This document shows, one piece after another, positions 8,878 to 18,747 of a stretch of DNA of 33,320 bases. The stretch comes from Paracoccaceae bacterium (lineage in GTDB: Bacteria; Pseudomonadota; Alphaproteobacteria; Rhodobacterales; Rhodobacteraceae), in contig JALOSO010000004.1 of NCBI GenBank assembly GCA_025458385.1, forward strand, positions 1 to 33,320, read 5' to 3'. A program made the translations under genes and the position numbers. Numbering within the stretch: the stretch's first letter is position 1; every line of letters begins with the position of its first letter. Below the pieces are notes generated by a model. That model did no database searches and had not been told where the DNA came from. It saw only the letters and a program-made list of their open reading frames with translations.

Positions 8878-10257
8878 CTATTCGTTTGCGATCTTGCCCA
8901 GGATGCGATCAAGCGCCTCTCCCTGCGCCGAATGCACTGGGGCATCCTTGACCACGTTGTAATAGGCCGCCGGATCATAGGTCGGCACACCAAGGCCAAG
9001 ATGATCGGCCGTCAGCAAGCCCATCGAGGCCAGCAGACGATAAACACCGACATAGCGCTGCGCCTCGGATTGCAGTTTGTCGGCGCGGGCATCCAGCAGC
9101 TCTTGCTCGGCGTCCAGCACATCAAGCGTGGTGCGCGACCCCAGCGTTGCCTCTTCACGGATCCCGTCAAAAGCCACCTGTGCGGCTGCGATCTGACGGC
9201 TGTTCGCCTCGATGCTGGCGCTGGTGACCAGAATGTTCGCCCAGGCATTGCCAACCGCCTGCTCAATCTGCACACCCACCTGCAGCAGCCCTGCCCGCGC
9301 AGCTTCGTCCTGCGCGATCGCCTTGCGCAGCAAAGACGCCTGCCGCCCGCCTGAATACAGCGTCTGGTTGATCGACAGGCCCAGCGACTGGCTTTCCAGA
9401 CCATTGTCGGCAATGCCGATCCGGCCCTGCGCCGAAATCACGGGTTCAAAATCTGCCCGCGCCCGTTCGATCGACAGGCCCGAGATCACAACCTGATGCT
9501 GGCTTTGCCGTACCGCCGGATGTGTGCGCAGCGCAATCGCCACTGCCTCATCCTGCGTGCGCGCGGTGCGCGGGCTGGGTGGCAACGGTTGCAAATTGCC
9601 CGGATAATCCCCCGTCGCGGCCTTGTAAGCCTCACGTGCGATCAGCAGATCGCCCTCGGCCGCGGCCAGCTGCGCCCGCGATCCGGCAAGCCGCGCTTCG
9701 GCCACCGAGACATCCGTTCGCGTGATTTCACCCACATCGAACCGGTCTTGCGCTGCACGCAATTCCTGCGTGATCAGGCGCAGGTTGCTGCGACGCAGAT
9801 CAACGATTTCCGTCGCAAGCCGGACATCGACATAGGCGGTCACAGCGGCAAGCAGCACGTCCTGCTCAACCGAAACCAGGCTTTCCCGCGTGGCCAGCAC
9901 CGATTCCTTTGCAATCTCGATGGCCAGTGCCGACCGGCCGAAATCATAAAGCGTCATCTCGGCCGAGAACGCGAGTTGCGAATTGAGCTGGTCACTGTCG
10001 AAGACCACGCCGCCGGGTGTGCGGAATTCCTGATTGCTCCACTGTGATTGGATCGTGAATTGGATCACAGGTTGCAGCGCGCTGATGGCAACGGCCACGT
10101 CCTCATCCGCAGCGCGCAACACCGCCTGGTTCTGGTCCAGCAGGTTTGAGTTGCGGTAGGCCGCGATCAACGCATCGGCCAGCGTCTCGGACTGGGCCGC
10201 CAACGGGGCGACCCAGATCATGACCGATGCCAACAATCCCAAAGTCTTGCGCAGCAT
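8878..10257 (-). CDS. TolC family outer membrane efflux protein
   Basis: Signal peptide MLRKTLGLLASVMIWVAPLAAQS, then SETLADALIAAYRNSNLLDQNQAVLRAADEDVAVA..., INQTLYSGGRQ, LGSRTTLDVLDAEQELLDA; typical TolC repeats. Confidence 0.9.
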   Translation of the reverse strand: MLRKTLGLLASVMIWVAPLAAQSETLADALIAAYRNSNLLDQNQAVLRAADEDVAVAISALQPVIQFTIQSQWSNQEFRTPGGVVFDSDQLNSQLAFSAEMTLYDFGRSALAIEIAKESVLATRESLVSVEQDVLLAAVTAYVDVRLATEIVDLRRSNLRLITQELRAAQDRFDVGEITRTDVSVAEARLAGSRAQLAAAEGDLLIAREAYKAATGDYPGNLQPLPPSPRTARTQDEAVAIALRTHPAVRQSQHQVVISGLSIERARADFEPVISAQGRIGIADNGLESQSLGLSINQTLYSGGRQASLLRKAIAQDEAARAGLLQVGVQIEQAVGNAWANILVTSASIEANSRQIAAAQVAFDGIREEATLGSRTTLDVLDAEQELLDARADKLQSEAQRYVGVYRLLASMGLLTADHLGLGVPTYDPAAYYNVVKDAPVHSAQGEALDRILGKIANE

Positions 10258-10322
10258 ATCCCACCCATCCCTTGATCGGCCCGCAGCAGGCCGATCCATC
10301 CGCAAAAAGACCCGATCACGCG

Positions 10323-10976
10323 TTAAAGCCGGAAACCTTTGTTAACCGTAAATCCCGGCAAAACCGGGGCAGTCGCATTGAAAACCGACCGCCATGTGAT
10401 GCGGCCATTCGCCTTGTAGCCAATCCGCGCCTCGCCCAAGGGACCGGTCATGAAAACACAGCCAATCCGCCCGCCATCCTTGATCTGGTCGAGGATGGCA
10501 TCGGGCACAACCTCGACCCCACCCTGCACGGTGATCACGTCATAAGGGCCGTGCTTGGCCGAACCGGCCTGCAGCGGGCCATGAATGACGGCGGCATTGT
10601 CGACACCTTCGGCGCTGAGCGTATGCTGGGCCTCGGCGGCATGGGCTTCATCCTCTTCCACCGCCATCACCGCATCGGCCAGTTGCGCAATCACCGCGGC
10701 CGAGTAGCCAAGGCCACAGCCAAGGTCGAGAACGAGTTCATGTGGCTGAATATCCAATGCATCCAGCAGCTTGGCAAGGGTCCGCGCCTCAAGCAACACC
10801 CGGTTCGACCCAAGGGCGATGTTCTCGCCGACATAGGCCGCTTCGCGCAGCGACGGGGGCACATAAACCTCGCGCGGGACTGACAGCATGGCGGCGATGA
10901 TCGGAAACTTGGTGACGTCCGAAGGGCGCACCTGAGTATCCACCATCATCACACGTCGCGCGGAAAAATCAGTCAT
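10323..10976 (-). CDS. pcm: Protein-L-isoaspartate O-methyltransferase
   Basis: MTDFSARRVMMVDTQVRPSDVTKFPIIAAML..., VLDLGCGLGYSAAVIAQLA SAM-binding motif. Confidence 0.85.
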   Translation of the reverse strand: MTDFSARRVMMVDTQVRPSDVTKFPIIAAMLSVPREVYVPPSLREAAYVGENIALGSNRVLLEARTLAKLLDALDIQPHELVLDLGCGLGYSAAVIAQLADAVMAVEEDEAHAAEAQHTLSAEGVDNAAVIHGPLQAGSAKHGPYDVITVQGGVEVVPDAILDQIKDGGRIGCVFMTGPLGEARIGYKANGRITWRSVFNATAPVLPGFTVNKGFRL

Positions 10977-11125
10977 GGCAGCCTCTTGCACGGTAAACCG
11001 CGCGGTTCAGTTCTTACGTCGCTTTTGTGGCACGTTTGCCGGACAGTGGCAACGGCAAGAAACACCGCGCCCCCGACGTGGCAGGGATTGTCAGCGTCAG
11101 GGGGCGATGCCGATGCGTGATCTTT

Positions 11126-12103
11126 TCACGTGCCGGGCGACAGGCCCTTGAAGCGTGATCCCATCCAGGTGGCGGCCTGTTCGCCCATGTGCCGAAACTT
11201 GTCCGACACGCTGGCAAGCTTTGCCTCCCATTCCGGGTTGGGGCGCTGGCCTTCGGTCACCTTGAAGTAGACCTGCATCATGCAGGCAATGCAAAAGGGT
11301 TCGATCAGCGCGGCCTTCACGGCCCAGGCGAAGACAAAGGCAAAGACGAACCCACCTGCCGCCACATCCCCCGGCATCATGTAAACGACCGCTGCCGCCG
11401 GGGCGAGCATCAGAAGGAACACCACAAAAGACAGCACCCAGGAGATAGCGGTCAGCCAGGCCGCGCTGATCAGCATCGGCTTTGCGTTCTGCGCATAAAG
11501 CACAAGCGCCTCTTGCGCGTTCTTCCAGGGATTTTCGGCCTTTGTGCGAATGGCCTGTGCGATCACCATCTCGTCAATCAGGCCGACCGCCAGCCGCAGA
11601 TAGGCCCGCAATACGCCCATGATCTTGTCCAATCCGGGGATTGGAAAGAACGACATCAGCCCTTCGATGATTCCGGTAATGGCGCCGATAACGCCATGCA
11701 CCAGCCGGTCCAGCGCGAACAGGGCCGACGCCTCGCCAAAACGGTCTCTGACAACGCCCCAAGCATAGTCGATCTGCCCGCGCCCGCCCGGCACCTGCCC
11801 GCCTTGCAGCAGTTCCACCATCACAGCGATATGGCCGGCCTTGACAAGGTAAAGCAGATAGTCGCGGAAAAAGAAGATCACGCCAACGGTGCCGCCAAAA
11901 CCGATGGCCCCGCCCCAGAATGTGGAATTGACCTGAAACTCATCCGTGCCAAAGGCCCCGATGCCATAACCAAAGCCCGCGCCCGTACCCGTGATCAGGA
12001 TGATGGCTGTCGTGATGCCAAAGTAGACGATCAGGCGAAAGACAAGGAACGGCAACGTGCGCGCCATCAATGAAAGCGCCGTACCAACAGAAAAATTCAT
12101 CAT
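11126..12103 (-). CDS. Conserved multi-pass membrane protein of unknown function
   Basis: 325 aa with several hydrophobic Gly-rich segments; long clean ORF; no family recognised. Confidence 0.65.
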   Translation of the reverse strand: MMNFSVGTALSLMARTLPFLVFRLIVYFGITTAIILITGTGAGFGYGIGAFGTDEFQVNSTFWGGAIGFGGTVGVIFFFRDYLLYLVKAGHIAVMVELLQGGQVPGGRGQIDYAWGVVRDRFGEASALFALDRLVHGVIGAITGIIEGLMSFFPIPGLDKIMGVLRAYLRLAVGLIDEMVIAQAIRTKAENPWKNAQEALVLYAQNAKPMLISAAWLTAISWVLSFVVFLLMLAPAAAVVYMMPGDVAAGGFVFAFVFAWAVKAALIEPFCIACMMQVYFKVTEGQRPNPEWEAKLASVSDKFRHMGEQAATWMGSRFKGLSPGT

Positions 12104-12204
12104 TTGGGCAAACCTCTGCGTTTTAATGGGCAGAGATTGTCACAGGTGCGCTTGGTTAATCAAGCGCGACCTGCATCGCGCAGATGCCCCGCAGCCGGGA
12201 TCAC

Positions 12205-12241
12205 GGCCCCGGCTGGGGTGGCTGCTATACCAGCCGGGGCC
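12205..12241 (-). terminator. Inverted repeat at the dxs 3' end (possible terminator hairpin, no U-tract)
   Basis: GGCCCCGGCTGG ... CCAGCCGGGGCC, perfect 12-bp arms spanning the dxs stop codon. Confidence 0.45.
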
Positions 12242-14144
12242 GCGCCAGCATCTTGCGTTCGCGCAACATCGCGGATTTGGCCGTGCGGGCGATATCGGCG
12301 GCTGTCAGGCCTGCCTCGGCATACATGGCACCGGGGCTGGCCTGATCGATGAACTTGTCAGGCAATGTCATGGTGCGCACCGCCAACCCACCTTCCAGCA
12401 TGCCGGCGTTCGCCAGATGATGCAGCACTTGCGCACCAAAACCGCCCGTGGCCCCCTGTTCCACCGTGATCAGCGCCTGATGGTGGCGGGAAAGCTGTTC
12501 GATCAGCGCGGTATCCAGTGGTTTGGCAAAGCGCGCATCGGCAACGGTGGCCGAAATCCCCTCAGCCTCCAGCATCTCGGCCGCTGCAAGCACCTCGGCC
12601 AGATGCGCGCCAAAGGACAAGAGCGCCACGTCGGTGCCTTCGCGCAGCACCCGGCCCTTGCCGATGGTCAAGGGCACACCGCGTGCGGGCAGTTCAACCC
12701 CCACCCCTTCACCGCGCGGAAAACGAAAGGCAATCGGGCCATCGTCATGGGCGATGGCCGTGGCGACCATATGCACAAGGTCGGCTTCATCACCCGCCGC
12801 CATCACCGTGAAATTGGGCAGGTTCGCGAGATAAGCAATGTCGAATGCGCCACAATGCGTGGGCCCGTCCTGCCCCACCAGCCCGGCCCGGTCGATGGCA
12901 AAGCGCACGGGCAGGTTCTGCAGGGCCACATCATGCACGATCTGGTCATAGCCGCGCTGCAGGAAGGTGGAATAGATCGCGCAGACAGGTTTCATGCCCG
13001 ATGCCGCAAGCCCTGCCGCAAAGGTCACGCCATGCTGTTCGGCAATGCCCACATCATAAACCCGCGCCGGAAAGCGCTTGGCCACAATATCCAGCCCCGT
13101 GCCCGATGGCATTGCCGCCGTGATCGCCACCACACGCGGGTCGCGCGCGGCCTCATCGGTCAGCGCATTACCAAAGACCGCCGTATAACTTGGCGCGTTC
13201 GACTTGGCCTTGGCCTGTTCGCCCGTGACCGGATTGAACTTGCCCACGCCGTGATAACGATCAGCCGAAGCTTCGGCCGGCGCATAGCCCTTGCCCTTGA
13301 CGGTGACCACATGGATCAGCACCGGCCCCGTTGCCCGCGCGCGTGCGGCGCGCAAGGTTGCCAGCAGCGTGGGCATATCATGCCCGTCAATCGGGCCGAT
13401 GTATTCAAAGCCAAAGCCTTCGAACATCGTGCCGCCGCCCGGCGTGCCTGTCACCAGTTCCCGCGCCCGCCGCGCCCCATCGCGCAAGGGGCCGGGCAAA
13501 GCCGCCTCAAACCCCTCGGCTGCCGCCTTCAGCGCGGCCAAAGGCCCTTTGTCGGCAATGGAGTTCAGATAGGTCGACATCGCGCCCACGGGCGGCGCGA
13601 TGGACATGTCATTGTCGTTCAGAATGACAAACAGCCGCTTTTTCAGATGGCCCGCGTGGTTCATCGCCTCGTAGGCCATGCCCGCCGTGATGGCCCCATC
13701 CCCGATGACGGCAATCGTATCGCCCACCGGCATGCCGCTTTCGCGCCCCATGGCAAAGCCAAGCGCCGCGCTGATCGAGGTGCTGGAATGCGCCGCGCCA
13801 AACGGATCGAATTCAGACTCGGCCCGTTTGGTAAAACCGCTCAGGCCGCCACCCTGCCGCAGGCTGCGCATCCGGTCGCGCCGCCCGGTCAGGATCTTGT
13901 GTGGATAGCACTGGTGCCCGACATCCCAGATCAACTTGTCCAGGGGTGCCTGAAACACCGCATGGATCGCGACGGTCAGTTCCACCACGCCCAGCGATGA
14001 CCCCAGATGCCCGCCGGTTTCCGACACGACATTGATCACCTCTTGCCGCACTTCGGCTGCAAGGCGCGCAAGTTCACCATCGCTAAGGTGCTTCATGTCG
14101 GCAGGCCCTGAAACACGGTCGAGCAGCGAAAGATCGTTGGTCAT
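12225..14144 (-). CDS. dxs: 1-deoxy-D-xylulose-5-phosphate synthase
   Basis: [59 protein letters not shown]...; [18 protein letters not shown]; classical DXS. SD GGAGG precedes the ATG. Confidence 0.96.
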   Translation of the reverse strand: MTNDLSLLDRVSGPADMKHLSDGELARLAAEVRQEVINVVSETGGHLGSSLGVVELTVAIHAVFQAPLDKLIWDVGHQCYPHKILTGRRDRMRSLRQGGGLSGFTKRAESEFDPFGAAHSSTSISAALGFAMGRESGMPVGDTIAVIGDGAITAGMAYEAMNHAGHLKKRLFVILNDNDMSIAPPVGAMSTYLNSIADKGPLAALKAAAEGFEAALPGPLRDGARRARELVTGTPGGGTMFEGFGFEYIGPIDGHDMPTLLATLRAARARATGPVLIHVVTVKGKGYAPAEASADRYHGVGKFNPVTGEQAKAKSNAPSYTAVFGNALTDEAARDPRVVAITAAMPSGTGLDIVAKRFPARVYDVGIAEQHGVTFAAGLAASGMKPVCAIYSTFLQRGYDQIVHDVALQNLPVRFAIDRAGLVGQDGPTHCGAFDIAYLANLPNFTVMAAGDEADLVHMVATAIAHDDGPIAFRFPRGEGVGVELPARGVPLTIGKGRVLREGTDVALLSFGAHLAEVLAAAEMLEAEGISATVADARFAKPLDTALIEQLSRHHQALITVEQGATGGFGAQVLHHLANAGMLEGGLAVRTMTLPDKFIDQASPGAMYAEAGLTAADIARTAKSAMLRERKMLARPRLV

Positions 14145-14162
14145 CCTGGCCTCCATCCGGGG

Positions 14163-14197
14163 CAAAAAGTGCCGTGCAGGTATGGCCCGCACGGCAC
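14163..14197 (-). terminator. Intrinsic terminator-like hairpin between pufX and dxs
   Basis: On the minus strand GTGCCGTGC-GGGCCATACCT-GCACGGCAC-TTTTT: 9-bp perfect stem plus a U-tract, 19 nt before the dxs ATG. Confidence 0.78.
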
Positions 14198-14317
14198 CAG
14201 GTTCCTGTCGCCAACAGGTAGGGAACCGGGCTGTGATAGAAGGCCCAGAATCAGGGTCAGCGACGACCCCGACCTTGTGTCCGGACGGCCGGTCTTGCCG
14301 GCCGCCCGACAATCTTG

Positions 14318-14545
14318 TCAGACCATTGCGGTCTGGTCAGGTGCAACCAGGGCGCCCATCGGTGGCGGGGCTTGCTGGCTTTCTTCCGGCAGCAGATAGG
14401 CCACGCCGCGCAATGCCACGAGAGCCAGGATAATCACCGTGACAATTGCCAGTGCCCAGCCAAAGCCGCGCCCCATTTCGGTTGCCACGAACAGATAGAT
14501 CTTGGTCTTGCGGCTTGGTTCGTAAGAGAAATCGTCAGACATCAT
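14318..14545 (-). CDS. pufX: PufX, RC-LH1 core complex protein
   Basis: [62 protein letters not shown]...: single TM helix with GxxxG (GRGFG) and C-terminal LLPE..QQAPPP as in known PufX; directly after pufM. Confidence 0.88.
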   Translation of the reverse strand: MMSDDFSYEPSRKTKIYLFVATEMGRGFGWALAIVTVIILALVALRGVAYLLPEESQQAPPPMGALVAPDQTAMV

Positions 14546-14553
14546 CTTCCCCT

Positions 14554-15480
14554 TCACTGATCCAGCGGCGCATAGCCGTGGTCCTGTGCCCAGACAAACC
14601 AGTTGTCCACGACTGTGCCCGTCAGCAGGATACCAATGCCGCCTGTCAGCGTCACCAGCACCGCAAACCACCAGGCCCAGCGGTGAATCCCCTCCATCGT
14701 GGCGTTGAAGCCCATCGTCCAGCGCCAGAACAGGGCCGCCCGTTCCGATGCCGTACCCCGGTCTGCAATCTGCTCCAGTTCCCGGTCACCGCCAAAGCGG
14801 CTGACAGCCAGGATGGTGGCCCCGTGCATCGCAAACAGCAGGGCGGAACCGTAAAGGAACGCAATGCTCAGGGCGTGGAACGGGTTGTAGAACAGGTTGC
14901 CGTAGGTCAGGCTGAACAGGTTGGTCCAGTCAAGGTGCGTGAAGATGCCGTAAGGCACGGCCTCACTCCACGATCCCATCAGGATGGGGCGGATCAGACC
15001 CAGCACCAGCACCAGCCAGATCGCGCTGGCAAAGGCCCAGGCAATATGCTTGCCCATGCCCAAGGCGGCGGCCCGCAGGTAGGTGCGTACCCACCAGGTG
15101 CAAAGCGAGATCAGGAAGAAGAAGCTGGCGATCAGCCAATACCCCCCTTCGCGCATCGGCGGAAAGCCAAGCCCGTATTCAGGCGCTGGCGGATCAAGCG
15201 ACAGCCAGAACAGATCACGCATGAAGACCGCCGGGTTATAGCCCGCCTGATCCCAGAACCACAGGCCGACCATGAAGAACCAGACCAGCCCTGCGCCCAG
15301 CGAGATCACCCCGAAAGACCCAAGGTAGACCGGCCCCAGCTGCGCATTGCCCAGCCAGCCCAGCAGCGTCGAGAACCGCGCACCCTTTGTCCGGTTTGAC
15401 AGGTCAACCGCCTCGACCAGACCCATCTCGGGTGCGGCGCGCACCTGAACCTGGGTGAAGATGTTTTGATACTCAGCCAT
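14554..15480 (-). CDS. pufM: Photosynthetic reaction center M subunit
   Basis: [20 protein letters not shown]...; [53 protein letters not shown]-like region; classical RC-M. Confidence 0.97.
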   Translation of the reverse strand: MAEYQNIFTQVQVRAAPEMGLVEAVDLSNRTKGARFSTLLGWLGNAQLGPVYLGSFGVISLGAGLVWFFMVGLWFWDQAGYNPAVFMRDLFWLSLDPPAPEYGLGFPPMREGGYWLIASFFFLISLCTWWVRTYLRAAALGMGKHIAWAFASAIWLVLVLGLIRPILMGSWSEAVPYGIFTHLDWTNLFSLTYGNLFYNPFHALSIAFLYGSALLFAMHGATILAVSRFGGDRELEQIADRGTASERAALFWRWTMGFNATMEGIHRWAWWFAVLVTLTGGIGILLTGTVVDNWFVWAQDHGYAPLDQ

Positions 15481-16321
15481 TGACGCCTCCCGGAATGCCT
15501 GCCCACCAAGGCAGGTTCAGCCACCAGTCCCACCACGATACCCATTGATCGAACCAGATCGTGCCCGACACGATGATGCACATGGCACTCCAGAACCCTG
15601 CATTCAGCGCCAGCAACAGGCCCAGACGGTGAATGCCCAATGTGCCCACCGAATACCCGATCAGATCACGGAACATCGTGTCTTCATGGTCTGGCGTGCG
15701 CATTTCGCGCCCTTTTTCAGGGTTGGCCGCTGACAGGATCAGCCCGCCATGCAGCGCAAGGGCCAGCGCGTTCGTGAAGAAGAACGTGATGGCGATCATG
15801 TGCAGCGGGTTGTAGTGAAAGTTCCCGTATTGGTAGCCGGTATTCGACACCCAATCGAGGTGCGTCCAGATGCCATAGGGAAAGCCATAGTTCCAGGCGC
15901 CCATCAGGATGGGACGGAACACCACCAGCGTGACATAGGCAAAGATCGCAACCGCAAAGGCAAAGGGCACATGATAGCCCATGCCAAGCTTGTTGCAGAT
16001 TTCCACTTCGCGCAGGGCCCAGGATACAAAGGCCCCGATGGCGCAGATGGTGATCAGTTGCCACAACCCGCCGTTCAGCAGGGGCGCAGGCCCCAGCCCG
16101 TATTCAATTGGCGGCGTGTCGATCGAGATCAGCCAGGGGTTCCAGACCCCCTCCATCGCCGTGCCGTAAAAAATCAGGATCGTGCCGAGGGCTGCGAAAA
16201 AGAACGTCGTGACCCCAAAGAAGCCGACATAGAAAGGGCCGACCCAGAAGTCGAACAAGTTCCCGCCGATCAGCGTGCCGCCTGGCACGCGGTATTTTCG
16301 TTCGAAGCTGAGCAATGCCAT
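15473..16321 (-). CDS. pufL: Photosynthetic reaction center L subunit
   Basis: [50 protein letters not shown]...; classical RC-L. Confidence 0.98.
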   Translation of the reverse strand: MALLSFERKYRVPGGTLIGGNLFDFWVGPFYVGFFGVTTFFFAALGTILIFYGTAMEGVWNPWLISIDTPPIEYGLGPAPLLNGGLWQLITICAIGAFVSWALREVEICNKLGMGYHVPFAFAVAIFAYVTLVVFRPILMGAWNYGFPYGIWTHLDWVSNTGYQYGNFHYNPLHMIAITFFFTNALALALHGGLILSAANPEKGREMRTPDHEDTMFRDLIGYSVGTLGIHRLGLLLALNAGFWSAMCIIVSGTIWFDQWVSWWDWWLNLPWWAGIPGGVNG

Positions 16322-16425
16322 GCTTCATTCTCCGTGTTGGCAAGGGCCGCGCCCAGGGGCGTTGCCGATGATGGACATCTGCCAAGATCAGACGCACTGC
16401 CGCGCGCCTGCCTGATACGAGGTTT

Positions 16426-16460
16426 TGTTGCGGGCGGCCCATGACAGGCCGCCCGCAACA
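16426..16460 (-). other. pufA-pufL intercistronic mRNA stabiliser hairpin
   Basis: TGTTGCGGGCGGCC / GGCCGCCCGCAACA, perfect 14-bp stem with 7-nt loop, just after the pufA stop. Matches the known puf intercistronic stem-loop position. Confidence 0.85.
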
Positions 16461-16472
16461 GGGGCTGCAGAC

Positions 16473-16649
16473 CTATTCGGTCGCAGCGACGGGATCAGCC
16501 CCTACGGCCGCAGCCGTCTGGAACCAGTTGATGCCGTTGGACAACACCACCAGGTGGATCATTGCCGCCAGCAGGAACAGGAACACACCCTGGGCCACGA
16601 ACACGCGGCGGGGGTCGAAGATCAGCCAGATCTTATAGAATTTGGACAT
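16473..16649 (-). CDS. pufA: LH1 antenna alpha polypeptide
   Basis: Read directly (absent from the ORF track because <60 aa): [58 protein letters not shown]. Classical LH1-alpha with BChl-ligand His. Confidence 0.97.
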   Translation of the reverse strand: MSKFYKIWLIFDPRRVFVAQGVFLFLLAAMIHLVVLSNGINWFQTAAAVGADPVAATE

Positions 16650-16661
16650 TTTCGATCCTCC

Positions 16662-16811
16662 TCAGAACCACGGGCGCCAGATGTAGGTGGCAATGTGCGC
16701 GACGATGGCCACCATGGTGAACAGCCAAAGCCCGCTCATGTAGACGGAATGCAGCTCTTGCGCCTGCTCGTCAGTAAGACCTGTGAAGGACAGGTCGGAT
16801 TTATCAGCCAT
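16662..16811 (-). CDS. pufB: LH1 antenna beta polypeptide
   Basis: [49 protein letters not shown]; classical LH1-beta. The track ORF is over-extended upstream. Confidence 0.97.
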   Translation of the reverse strand: MADKSDLSFTGLTDEQAQELHSVYMSGLWLFTMVAIVAHIATYIWRPWF

Positions 16812-16962
16812 AATGAACTCCGAAATGGCAGACGTCACCGCACACCCTGCGGCTGGGTTGCCAGGGGAGGTCCCCCAGCGGGCTCGACCCGCCCCCATCG
16901 GGGCCGGATCGAATTTTGTCAGCAGAGCGGGCGCACCCTGCGTGGCAATCCGTCTGCGCCGT

Positions 16963-17190
16963 TCAGGCGCGGAAGATTGATGGCGTAATCGCGCCGGCAT
17001 CAGCCCAGGCGCGGGAAATCGGATTTTTCGCCGGCAGCTTGCGCTTGGCGATCAGGCTGGCCACCCACGCCACCAAGGCATAGGACAGCGCGCCCAAGAA
17101 GATCAGGGCGAAGTAGGCATAGAACTCGGCCTTGGGCGCGCGCTGTGGATGCGTCTGCTGGTGGCCACTGTTCGTCATGTGAACGCTCAT
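16963..17190 (-). CDS. pufQ: PufQ, cytochrome-subunit-like protein of the puf operon
   Basis: ...[56 protein letters not shown] matches the PufQ C-terminal pattern ARAWxxAGxITPxIFR. Overlaps the bchZ stop. Confidence 0.9.
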   Translation of the reverse strand: MSVHMTNSGHQQTHPQRAPKAEFYAYFALIFLGALSYALVAWVASLIAKRKLPAKNPISRAWADAGAITPSIFRA

Positions 17191-18656
17191 GTCCGTTCTC
17201 CCCTCATTTGTGCAGGTCCCCGCAGGGCCTCCACCGTTTCCTTGACAACCCGCTCATCCCCCTGATCAAGCGCGGCCTTCTCGGCAGCGTCACGCAGGGT
17301 GCGCGCGGCGGAAATGCGTGTCAGCACCGGATGTTCCGAAACGATCCGGTCAAGTTCTGCCTGTGCGTCCGCATCCCAGGGGAAATCGCGGCGCAGGGTG
17401 GTTGGCGTGGAGGCGGCGGCATCCATGTCCGTGCCCAAGGGCAGGATGTGGAACAGCGCATCGAACAGGCCGTTGCACACCTCTTGCAGCAGGTAGACCG
17501 CGCCCGCATAGCCCATGAAGGGCGTGCCCGTGGCGCGCCGGATGGCGGCACCGGGAAAAGACGCCGGAATGAATGTGGGCTGCGGGCCAAAGCCACCTTT
17601 GGTTTCGGCCAGATACATCTTTTCGTTGATCGACCCCATCAGGATCAGCGGGCGATCCTTGCGGATCATCGCGCGCACCGCCTCGTTATTCGTCTTTTTG
17701 CCCGCCACCCGCGCCACCGCAAAGGCGCAGGGCAGGCCAAGGTCTTCTTCCAGAAACAGCCGGATGCCGCGCGCATAGGTTTCATTCGCCACAATGCCGA
17801 AGCTGGCCGTCGCAAAGAAATCCTGCGTGACGCTGCGCCACAGATCCCACAGGGGTTTCAGCGTGGAATGCTTTTCCTGTTCGATGAACGGTTCCGGGTC
17901 CAGCCCCAGCAATTCTCCCAGCTTGCGCAGGAACTGCGTCGTGCTCTCCATACCAATGGGCGCCTGCAGGTAGGGCTTGCCCAACACCTCGCACAGGCCC
18001 CGGCCGAATTCGCGATACATGCAGATGTTCACATCCGCATTCACCAGATGGCGCATTTCGGCCAGATGCGCGCCAAGCGGCATCACCATGTTGACCTCGG
18101 CCCCGATCCCTTCGACCAGGCGGCGGATTTCGTGCAGGTCCGATGGCATGTTGAACGTGCCGTACATCGGCCCAAGGATATTCACGCGGGGTTTTGCCCC
18201 CGCCTCACGCTTGGTCTCGGGCGGCATGCGGCCCTTGGTCATGCCGAATTCCGTGAAGATCCACGTCATCGCGCGATCCGCGCATTGCCATTGATCCTCA
18301 TCAATTGTGCGCGGCAGGAAGCGCTGGATGTTCGTGCCCGCAGGCGTGACCCCGCCGCCGATCATTTCCGCGATAGACCCCGTCACCACCACCGCAGGCA
18401 AGGCCGGATCAAGCGTTTTCCACGCCCGCGCCATCGAGGCTTCGGTGCCCGAACTCATCTCGTCTTCGGCAAGGCCTGTGACGACGATGGGCAATTCATG
18501 GGGGGGAAGCGCATCGGTGTAGTGCAAGACAGAGGTCACCGGCAGGTTTTCGCAGCCCACCGGGCCATCAATCACCACTTGCAGGCCCTTGACCGCGCAG
18601 AAGGCATAGACCGCGCCCCAATAGCCGCCTGCCCGATCATGATCCTGGATCAGCAT
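17187..18656 (-). CDS. bchZ: Chlorophyllide a reductase subunit Z
   Basis: [72 protein letters not shown]..., in the bchXYZ order. Confidence 0.97.
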   Translation of the reverse strand: MLIQDHDRAGGYWGAVYAFCAVKGLQVVIDGPVGCENLPVTSVLHYTDALPPHELPIVVTGLAEDEMSSGTEASMARAWKTLDPALPAVVVTGSIAEMIGGGVTPAGTNIQRFLPRTIDEDQWQCADRAMTWIFTEFGMTKGRMPPETKREAGAKPRVNILGPMYGTFNMPSDLHEIRRLVEGIGAEVNMVMPLGAHLAEMRHLVNADVNICMYREFGRGLCEVLGKPYLQAPIGMESTTQFLRKLGELLGLDPEPFIEQEKHSTLKPLWDLWRSVTQDFFATASFGIVANETYARGIRLFLEEDLGLPCAFAVARVAGKKTNNEAVRAMIRKDRPLILMGSINEKMYLAETKGGFGPQPTFIPASFPGAAIRRATGTPFMGYAGAVYLLQEVCNGLFDALFHILPLGTDMDAAASTPTTLRRDFPWDADAQAELDRIVSEHPVLTRISAARTLRDAAEKAALDQGDERVVKETVEALRGPAQMRGERT

Positions 18657-18747
18657 GTGGCACCTCTGTGGCAGAGGTCGGCAGCGGGGATTTCACACCC
18701 CCGCACCCCCGTGGGATATTTGTGCGACATTGAAAGGGTGGAGAGCA

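Noticed and set aside
12057-14000. 647-aa plus-strand ORF
   Set aside because: Exactly antisense to dxs; translation rich in His/Arg/Gly with no family signature. Long shadow ORF caused by GC codon bias.
16861-16909. Small G/C stems in the pufQ-pufB spacer (GCGGG-CTCGA-CCCGC, CCCC-ATC-GGGG)
   Set aside because: Short stems of the kind expected by chance at this GC content; a 5' stabilising role is known in puf mRNAs but cannot be supported from sequence alone.
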